Assembly: GCA_963457665.1 (NCBI GenBank)
Contig: OY735215.1
Coordinates: 39,011,325 to 39,075,324, forward strand
Source of the DNA: Thysanoteuthis rhombus
Lineage: Eukaryota > Mollusca > Cephalopoda > Oegopsida > Thysanoteuthidae
Length of the DNA: 64,000 nt
Direction of reading: 5' to 3'
A program made the position numbers and the translations under genes. The notes under the pieces are model-generated. The model was not told the DNA's origin. It worked only from the letters and a program-made list of their open reading frames with translations, and ran no database searches. Positions 56,291 through 64,000 of the stretch are shown here, piece after piece. How positions within the stretch are numbered: position 1 is the stretch's first letter; the number at the start of each line of letters is the position of its first letter.

Positions 56291-56799
56291 TAGTCGGGTG
56301 TTAAATTCACAATGTAAGTTTATGCTAAATTAACCCCTTAGTTTGTGTCCAGCAGTGTTCTCACAAGATTTTTTAAAATTCAGACTTTTGTTTTCGCTGC
56401 TCCACAGAAGGCGAGAACTGACTGAATAATTGTTTGCTCTTATTTCCATTGATCTTAATTGATCATCCTCAACACATAATGCTGTCAAAAGACGTTGATC
56501 ACGTATCGGTTTTTAATGAGTGACTATCCTTATGTTTTCCCCATCGCTCTACAACCCCTGGACCCATTCTACTGTCAATTCTTTTCGAGACACCTTTTTT
56601 AGTAATTAGATAAATAATAAATAAATATTGACTTAAAAATGTCTCAATTATCCTTTTATTTCATTTTTTAATGTTTCGCTAAACTTCATTGAACGTAAAG
56701 AGGGAAAAAAAAGGTTGGGGAAAAAAATCGAAATTGAAATAGACTCTGACGAAGCTTCTCGTTAATAGTTAGCGAAAATCTGAGAAAAAAAAATAAAGC

Positions 56800-57232
56800 T
56801 ACTTGATGAAGCGTCAACAACCGATGCATCCTCACGATAGTCACCCATGGAGCTTGAACATTGAATGTAACCAAACGATTGACCCTCAAACTGAGAATCA
56901 TCTGACATGCATATGGAACAATTATGCTCAACATCACTTGGAAAGATCACAAAACTGCACGGTGGATTAGAGAAAAAAAAACAAAAAACAGATATCGGGG
57001 ATATCATAGAATCCATTTGAAAACTCAAACAGACAACCGTGGACATCATGACTCACAACATGGATCCCCAGGGATCATATCCAAAACTGTGTAAGATTAT
57101 AAGATATGTGACGAAATAGATAAGTTCAGAAAGTACTGGTTCCGCGATGCCCATGATAGAGAGGTGTGGCGAATCCTGGGGAAGATTTATGTCCAACGAC
57201 GGACGTTAAAATACTGCTGCTGCTGATGATGC
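56800..57232 (+). pseudogene. RTE-type LINE 3'-end fragment (copy J), internally deleted
   Basis: It follows CAACCGATGCATCCTCACGA, ATCATAGAATCCATTTGAAA and ACTCAAACAGACAACCGTGG, losing the segment that encodes WQWAGHVARMA. It then resumes with GGATCCCCAGGGATCATATC and ends CCAACGACGGACGTTAAAAT with a CTGCTGCTGATGATG tail. Confidence 0.88.
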
Positions 57233-57789
57233 CATAAGCAAAACCCCCAAATAGTGTCACCCAGCCCGGCCCTCCCATTGCTTAACTGACAAATCAAACA
57301 TTCCTAATCTCTGAAAAAATGGAGATTAATTCATTCAGAACATTGAGAAAGTACGTTTTCCTCAAAAATATTCTACACTTCACAAAACCAAGTTTTTTTT
57401 TAACTGAAACATGCGCTTGCAAAATGACTAGTTTTCTACAATAGTGTTCGTGTGGACGATTGAATCGTTTGAATTAATTCTTTATATAAGAGAAACAAAT
57501 GAGATTTAAATTTTCATGTATAACAATTAAAACAACTTATGATAATTAAACGGTGGAAATTGTGAGGAATTCATGGTAACCAATTCTCTGTCGATACCCT
57601 AAACACGCTCTTATTTTGCTTCATAGTTAATTCAGGTCTAATTGTGTTCCATACGTTGATTGAGTTTCCTACAGAAAAACTCTGGAGGATAGAAAACTTG
57701 AATGAAGATCAGTACATATATAGCTAAGATGCAGTGGTTAACAGCGTAAGTACCGAATTTCCATCATTTCGAACTACTGTCTCAATATA
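57233..57789. other. Unassigned stretch
   Basis: No gene or repeat recognised between RTE copy J and the single relative (57790-57965) of the 22160 tandem. Confidence 0.35.
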
Positions 57790-57965
57790 TGAAAAATATC
57801 TCTGAAAGGAAAAAAAAAATCCTGGATCCGCTCCCATATTTAAGCAATAATTTCTCAGCCCATGATTCATCCCTCCACAAGATGAGATTGAAATTCTTTG
57901 AGAACTTTTGGGTATATTGTATGGGCAATCGGACAGACTTGAGTGAATGCATATGGCCTTCACAA
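57790..57965 (+). repeat. Single copy of the 22160-22800 repeat unit
   Basis: GGATCCGCTCCC, CATCCCTCCACAAGATG, TTGAAATTCTTTGAGAACTT and TTGGGTATATTGTATGGGCA followed by GGACAGACTTGAGTGAATGC align with the units near 22330-22450. Confidence 0.5.
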
Positions 57966-57971
57966 CTCTAT

Positions 57972-58225
57972 TGATTATCAGCCTTTTAACGTCTTTAGAC
58001 GGATAACCCCTAAGATTTGTCAGACCATTCGATCGTGGGTGTAGTGGTGCTAATATCTTCTCAACTTGTCTAAATTGTCACGCCATCTTTTTCTGTGCAC
58101 GCTCTTGCATATGATCTCTGGGGATCAACGTTGCGAGTGGTGGTGTTCAGTGGTTGTCTGACATTCTCACAATATGGCCTGCCCATTGCCATCTGAGTTT
58201 TCTAATTGCTTTCTCAGACCTCTGT
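57972..58225 (-). pseudogene. RTE-type LINE 3'-end fragment (copy K)
   Basis: On the minus strand CTCAGATGGCAATGGGCAGG, CCATATTGTGAGAATGTCAG and CGTTGATCCCCAGAGATCAT follow the family; it ends CTAAAGACGTTAAAAGGCTG. Together with copy J it forms a convergent pair about 740 bp apart. Confidence 0.88.
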
Positions 58226-58459
58226 TTATTCTCTGATATAATGCGTTGCCATTGTTATTTTATTTCACATCAGGGAGCTCATAACTATATTTTATGTCAT
58301 GCAATGTCTACATTGAGGATATGTATTATTACTTTCGACGATATTGAATCATTGCAGACACGACCATCGACCCGACTAAATAACAAATACGGTAGCAAGT
58401 CAAGGTGGCAAGACATTTCTATCCTTCTCATTCATTTGTTCTCGTCGTTTCAGCCCTAC

Positions 58460-58860
58460 CGCACACACTGTTTTGCATAAAACCTTGTAAATTCGCATAA
58501 GTACTCCACTAAATATCTTCTAAAAACGTTGGTTGATTTTTGAAATTTTTTTGTAATTTTCTTTTAATGGAATCTTTTTCTTTTATTTTTCTAAAATCTT
58601 TGGTCAGAGCTATGGGCACACCATCTACCCTTGAACCTTGCTAATCCGATTCGGTACTCTTTTAGACATTTTCTAAAAATGGTATTTTGGAGTTTTCTAA
58701 GTTTTTTTTTACAGTTTTTTGTCGTTTTTTTTTTTGTTTAGAATTTTGTGTCAGAGTTACCGGACACACCATTTTGTTTGAAGCTTTGCATGCATAATCC
58801 ACTAGATATTTTCTAAACACTTTTTTTTTCATTTTTGTAAATTTTACTTTCTTGAATTTT
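58460..58860 (+). repeat. Degenerate ~170-bp tandem, about 2.5 units
   Basis: Words recurring in each unit: CAGAG(C/T)TA(T/C)(G/C)GG(A/C)CACACCAT, GAA(C/G)CTT(G/T)(C), then (T/C)ATAATCCAC/AATCCGATT, then AGA(C/T)ATTTTCTAAA. T-rich spacers separate them. Confidence 0.5.
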
Positions 58861-61327
58861 TAGGGCAATAAAAAAATAATCAGCGCTTCCAAACTCAATT
58901 TGGTCATGAACTTGGCTATTTCATATAGAAATATTCCCAAAACCTGTGTTTTAATTTCTGTAAATTTTTCCCCAATTCTCCAGCAGGCAAAATCATATAA
59001 AAAAATGACAGTAATTGATTATTATTTGCTTTATTTTTTAAAAATCAGGAACCAGGCTTTTTCAAAGTTAAGATCAGTACACAAGGGAAAGAATGCAATT
59101 CTCACAGCATGTACAAATATTGAGTTACTTCCCTCAAAATTCAAATTTAGTTAACAGTTCGTTTTTTTTTGCAGAATGATAAGCATACCTCGAACCAAAA
59201 GCAAATCCCGGGTCTTCCACCAGAATTCAATCACTTCTTTCATTGCCCATTGCCTATTGAGACAAATAGAAGGACAGACGGACATGAGTGAACTCGTATA
59301 CCTTTCCAATAAAAGGCAAGCGCTGTCAGATTGCAATAAAAACCACTGACCCCTGGAAACTACACAAATATTGCGATGTTTAGCACACAAGGCAAGAAGG
59401 GTGATTTTTTCAAAAGTAGTAATAACAGAAACCACAAGGTCTCTGGATCGGTGACATTTATTACCACATAGCTATCAAGATGACAAGAATATATAATTTC
59501 AAGTCTAGGCATACCCAGTACTCGTCGGGTGTGAAAATCAATCGGTTCCACCCTATGAAACATTCAAGGCCCGGTTATTAGAATCGGTTGTTTTTATCAC
59601 CAATTTTTGATCGAATCTAATCTCTTGGGGTGCTATTTTTTTCGGGGAGACTGACTGGAGTTAGAGACAAAAAAGGTCTTTTGCTGGCGAACACGTTTAC
59701 AAACACTCTTGCTCACTCATATACACAATAACCTTCTTTTTTATTTTGACTTATTCAACTTATTAGCCACGGCATATATTGAAAGTGTTGAAGGTTTTAA
59801 ACGGTCTTTTCTGTCAGTCCACTTTATTGAATATGACTGGATTTATAATATCAGTTGCAAATCGATAATGATAGAGGCAGATGATTCGATATTAGAGACC
59901 ATCAAGTGAAACTGTCAACAGAATCAACACAGGTCTCTCCAGGTTTTAAGTGATTCTATGTGCATATGTCAAGTAAGAAGGTCGCACTAATGGAGCTATA
60001 GAGCTAAACATTTCAGCCTATACTCCTTATTATTAAAAAAAAAAGTTTTTGCCCCACCCCGAGGCAATTTGAATACATCAGGGGAGGGAGGATTTTGTAA
60101 TTTCGATGTAAAGAGCAGGTACTATTCCCTAGCTCAAAACTGATCTATATTAAGGCTTAATTGATTAATTCCTAATCATACTATACTATTAATTACTAAT
60201 TACATAGCACTATTAATTACTAATTCTTCTATGTACTGACTAAAATTTAACTAATTACCTTTCTGAAGTATAACAGGTATAAATTGCGATGTTACCAAAT
60301 TCCACAAAGAAATTACAGACTATTCGGTAAATACCCTAAAGTTTATATATCAGTATTTTTTTCAATGAATTTGCCATTTAACATATCAAATCATATTTTT
60401 TCTGTAAGGGGGACTTGAAAATTTCTGAGCTTTCGAGGTGGGGCATGGAACAAAAAAGGTTGATAACGACTGATGTATATAATGCTTCAATAAGAAAAAG
60501 GCATCGTATAGCGAATAATAAATATATTAATATATATTGTATCCCTCCAAAATTATTTCCTGTTGAATGATAGCCCAAATTTACATGCCTGGTTTTTGAA
60601 TTGAGAATATGTGAGTCAATTTATGACAATAGTTAAAGTAAAAGAATGCCCCTTGTGAAAATTAACAAATTTAGCTCACTGGTATATTTTAGAGTCAATT
60701 TTTATTACTTCGACTGGTCAGTCGTAGCCAACGTTGAGCAACATTTCAATTTCCTTCCCCAGGACTACTTCTATCTCTTAAATTCGTTCTAGGCCTTTCC
60801 AATTTTTAGCTGTGACTATAAATAACATCATAATGTTTTGTAAGCAGTTATTTACAAAGAAAAAAAAAAGAAAGAAGATTTCTAAAAAAATCTGCACAGT
60901 TTAATAAAGCTTGTTTTGCTTCTTCTGCCAAATCTCGTCACAACCGATGAATCTAACCAAATTATCAAGTATAAAATAAGGGCAGCTTATCATCTTTTTT
61001 CCAAATATCATATTGCATATTTTACAAGCATTGTATTGTGCATGTAGGGTCACGCCTTGTACCTTTGCTATGTCGATGACAGTGTTTTAGACTTCGACTC
61101 TCACCCTGGGATGAATGTTGTAAAGTGACCTGTCTTACTGCTGGATATTCTCGGTATACCCCCCCTTTAGGACTTGAAGGGTTAGAGCAAGATATACCCT
61201 AATAAAAAAAAGTCATTCTTCTGTCAAATTGTACATAATTTCATTACAGCTCTAAGTTTGAGATTTGTGTTTTAAACTAGATTTCCTTCGGCGATGTGAA
61301 TTTTTGAAATAACAGTCAATTAGTGAC

Positions 61328-61329
<2 letters not shown>
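58861..61329. other. Gene-free stretch with one dispersed repeat copy
   Basis: It holds copy 2 (59900-60060) of the 56095 repeat. No gene is supported; open frames of 60-95 codons on either strand lack motifs and splice context. Confidence 0.4.
59900..60060 (+). repeat. Dispersed repeat (copy 2 of the 56095 family)
   Basis: It is collinear with 56095-56290 over about 160 bp as described there; it is shorter and more diverged at the 3' end. Confidence 0.45.
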
Positions 61330-61359
<30 letters not shown>

Positions 61360-61388
61360 GTCATCATCATCATCACCATCATCATCAC

Positions 61389-61463
<75 letters not shown>

Positions 61464-61735
61464 CCACCACCACCACCACCACCACCACCACCACCACCAC
61501 CTTTTAGCTTCCGTCGTTGGGCTCAGAACTTCGTCAAGATTAGCCAGATCTCTTTATCACGGGTACTGCGGAGCCAATACTCACTGAACTTGTCTAGCCA
61601 TCTTATATTTTGTTGGTCACAGTTTCGGAAATGATCTTTGAGGTCCACGTTGTAAATCATGATGTCCAGCGATTGTCTGACATTCATGCAACATGGCCAG
61701 CCCATTGCCAGTTGAGTTTTCTACTGGATTCTATG
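61330..61735 (-). pseudogene. RTE-type LINE 3'-end fragment (copy L) with giant compound tail
   Basis: The body on the minus strand reads CAACTGGCAATGGGCTGGCC, ATGTTGCATGAATGTCAGAC and GACCTCAAAGATCATTTCCG, ending CCAACGACGGAAGCTAAAAG at 61502. The tail (61330-61501) then changes in blocks: about 13 GGT units, about 15 GTT units and about 30 GAT-type units, 170 bp in all. The long homopolymeric frames (His/Gln/Pro or Asp/Val) across it are artefacts. Confidence 0.9.
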
Positions 61736-61744
61736 ATTCCTCAC

Positions 61745-61940
61745 ACTTTGTAAATATCACAGACTCACTTGATCAAAGAATGGAATCAAATGATAATAAG
61801 GCAAGCATGATTGGATGATCCAGTCGGTAACATATCACTATCTTATTGGTCTCCGGTAAGCGAGAAGCTGTAGTTGCACAGGGGTGGGGAGGGGGTATGA
61901 CAAGCAGATTAGCAATCAGTTATGAACAAGTATTTTTAAC
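61745..61940 (-). mobile_element. Dispersed element (copy 2 of the 50640 family, reverse)
   Basis: Reverse-complement match to 50640-50830: TACTTGTTCATAACTGATTG, CCCACCCCTGTGCAACTACAG, GGAGACCAATAAGATAGTGA, GGATCATCCAATCATGCTTG. The end carrying TATATACGGTA is missing. Confidence 0.5.
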
Positions 61941-61992
61941 ACAGAAACAGAACGAAAATGGAATTAAGTATCTAACTAAAAATTGATGAAGC

Positions 61993-61993
61993 A

Positions 61994-62036
<43 letters not shown>
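61993..62036. repeat. (GA)n microsatellite
   Basis: About 42 bp AG repeat. Confidence 0.97.
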
Positions 62037-62037
<1 letters not shown>

Positions 62038-62189
62038 TTGTGCATGATTCTTTCCTATGCACGTTGCATGATTTTCAGTTTGAGGCTCAATCTTTTGCTT
62101 AAGTTCTATGTTTTAGAGAACACCAAGAGAAATTTAAAACATGCCTCATTAATAGGTGATACAACCTGCGATGGAAATGTTTTTTGGGG

Positions 62190-62568
62190 ATCTAAGTATA
62201 AGGCAAGGCTGGGTCTAGGGGACAACGTATAAGGCTAGGTTTGGAGAACTAGGTACACGGTAAGGCTAGGTTTGGGGAATTAGGTATAAGGTAAAAATGG
62301 GTATGGGGAACTACATAAAAGGTAAGGCTAGGTTTGAGGAAGTAGGTATAAGGTAAGGCTGGGTTTGGGGAACTGGGTATAAGTTGAAGCTAGGTTTGGG
62401 GAAGTAGGTATGAGGTAAGGCTGGCTTTAGGGAACGAGGTATAAGGTAAGGCTGGGTTTGGGGAAGTAGGTATAAGGTAAGGCTGGGTTTGGGGAACGAA
62501 GTACAAGGTAAGGCTGGGCTTGAGAAACTAGGTAAAAGGTAAGGCTGGGTTCGCGGAACTAAGTATCT
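62190..62568 (+). repeat. 31-bp minisatellite, about 12 degenerate copies
   Basis: The unit approximates GTATAAGGTAAGGCTGGGTT then TGGGGAACTAG. GGGGAAC and GGGGAAGTAG variants tend to alternate, which suggests a 62-bp higher-order unit. The proline-rich minus-strand frame across it is a repeat artefact. Confidence 0.93.
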
Positions 62569-63325
62569 GATAATGTCTCCATTAGTAAACATTGAAATAA
62601 AAAAAAACTGGAATTTGAGTAGTAGGTATCATTGAATTCAATCCATATCAGGTGGCCATTTTCCCCCCATTAAAAACCAACCAAAATCATGTTTATCCCA
62701 CCACGCAATCTAAGCATCTTAGCGACAACTGTTCTTTAACTATCATCGTTAAAGTTATCAATTGTCTGCCATTTTTCTCATGCCCTATGGGAATGTTTTT
62801 CAACTGATTTTTTTTAACGAATTTATTCTAAATAAATCACCTTTTTAAAGACAAGAACCATAAGTTCTACATGGTAGTAGTAGTAGTAGTAGTAGTATTA
62901 GTAATAGTTTTAGGAAGAGGAAGCGGAGGAAGAAACGGAAGTTAGTCTTTCTCTGAGATAATTGATTGTCATACTTGTAAGATATTGTAATATAGAAATA
63001 TTTTGCAAATATCATTTTCGATTGAATATCGTAAATGGCCACTTTTGGCATTTTCAGGCTATTTTTGGCTTTTTTAAAATGCAAAAATTGCAAACTCATA
63101 TATTCTTTTATTACATCATAGCATTAATGATATCACACTTTTCAATGAAGTCACACATTCTCCCCCTTCTAATTTCCATTGTTTAACGTAAATGGGACCG
63201 ACCACTTGCCCAACCGACTGAAAAGCGTCTAATAGAGATGTATGAACACATCTGAAAAAAAATCATTTTGAAAAAAGTTAATCTTCATCGTGTGAAGTTC
63301 TCAGCTCTTTCCAGTGATCTATAGT
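62569..63325. other. Gene-free stretch
   Basis: Contains a short (GTA)n run (62875-62898). No coding sequence supported. Confidence 0.4.
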
Positions 63326-63612
63326 ATACAACCTTGAGTCAAATAACGCTGGTTCTTGTTCGATCACCGAAGTTAAGCAACGTCGATCACGACCAGTACT
63401 TAGATGAGCGACCGCTTTGGAAACTAAGCATGTATTACCAGTGCATGCACCCCCATTAAAATTGAGATTGTTTCATATTCTGCCCGCCGTAGGGAAGCAG
63501 TTAAATGACTACTACAGGCAAACTCCAGTACAAGTTGGAGGCTGGTTTTGACTTTGTTTTTTCTCACTGTAACAACAAGAACAAGAATAAAAACAACATG
63601 GACAACAAAAAT
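63326..63612 (+). mobile_element. 5S rRNA-derived SINE (SINE3-like)
   Basis: The head (63326-63425) follows 5S rRNA: CGCTGGTTCTTGTTCGATCA, CCGAAGTTAAGCAACGTCGA, then AGTACTTAGATGAGCGACCG. The internal control regions (A-box, C-box) are recognisable, but substitutions and loss of the 5S 3' end rule out a functional 5S gene. The body carries GGCAAACTCCAGTACAAGTT and GGAGGCTGG, and the element ends in A/C-rich AACAACAAGAACAAGAATAA. The body recurs without the head at 34763 and 48240. The 5S-derived head implies a pol III-transcribed SINE. Confidence 0.75.
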
Positions 63613-64000
63613 AAACCTCACTCAATATAGGGGAGGCAACTCTTCCCTGGTCGCATTTACAATTCTAAAATATCTGAAACGCAATCAGCGAAGAGTTGCT
63701 TCCTCAATTTTTTGTGTTCAACAAACACGGTGGCTCTTCCAGACGTCGAACTTTTTGTCTATGAAATGATTATTTTTAGTTGGAATAAAAATTGTGGTGA
63801 GGGCGCAATGCCCCATTGTGTGCACTAAAATTATAGTTCGTCCCAATTTTCTTTTGAGAAACTATGCAAAATATAAAATACAGAAATATACCTATCATAA
63901 ATAAACCCCTACATAATAGAGAATACCAAGGGCGCATGGTAGACACTCCCCTGGTCCCCGGCACACTTAATTTATCATGATTTTGTGCTTGACCGACTAT
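63613..64000. other. Unassigned right end
   Basis: No supported feature. Confidence 0.4.

Noticed and set aside
61323..61634. His/Gln/Pro-rich and Asp/Val-rich frames across 61.25-61.63 kb
   Set aside because: They are translations of the (ATC)(AAC)(ACC) tail of an RTE copy.
63326..63445. Functional 5S rRNA gene
   Set aside because: Several substitutions in conserved positions and loss of the 3' end; the body continues into a repeat found elsewhere.
1..64000. A coherent novel multi-gene system (defence, biosynthetic or mobile cargo)
   Set aside because: Apart from one gene end and transposon relics there are no adjacent intact genes that could act together.

Overview
This is eukaryotic, AT-rich, repeat-dense animal DNA with very few coding bases. 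The likely source is a mollusc, quite possibly a cephalopod. Reasons: introns of several kb, dense microsatellites, many decayed RTE-type LINE fragments, and the GGGAGATAA / GGGAAGTAA / TTATCTCCCTT type words that recur in molluscan dispersed repeats (for example near 10983, 14045, 21280 and 36830). No bacterial-type gene, operon, CRISPR array or phage module is present.

The one well-supported gene is on the + strand at the left. Three exons (4493-4585, 9226-9346, 9711-9847) have good splice sites and mutually consistent reading phases (0-0, 0-1, 1-stop). They give a 116-residue polar C-terminus ending in a clean stop, followed by polyadenylation-signal matches. I do not recognise the protein; its upstream exons lie left of the window or were not detected. 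A partial open frame with a good start context runs off the left edge on the - strand (120-1).

Region by region: 0-10 kb is the gene, with SINE, RTE and dispersed-repeat debris in its 4.6-kb intron. 10-24 kb holds no gene, two striking minisatellites (32-bp unit at 12.0-13.1 kb, 38-bp unit at 17.8-18.5 kb), a tRNA/5S-like SINE and several dispersed repeat families. 24.6-26.3 kb holds a decayed mariner element with both ends visible and a Tc1/mariner-type MITE. 27-43.7 kb is a transposon graveyard: eight of the twelve RTE fragments, two other LINE families, a long-inverted-repeat element carrying a fragment of an uncharacterised protein family, and a pogo/Tigger-like DDE transposase relic. 44-56 kb has two isolated candidate exons, an unidentified minus-strand open region and a second mariner relic. 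56-64 kb has more RTE tails, large compound microsatellites, a 31-bp minisatellite and a 5S rRNA-derived SINE.

No cooperating gene system is evident. The noteworthy signals are: the three-exon gene end; SINEs in which a tRNA-like head is followed by a 5S-3'-end-like segment; the long-inverted-repeat element; RTE tails that appear to seed trinucleotide microsatellites; and a 1.1-kb pyrimidine-rich minisatellite that is open in all three forward frames. All identities come from reading the sequence; none was checked by database search.
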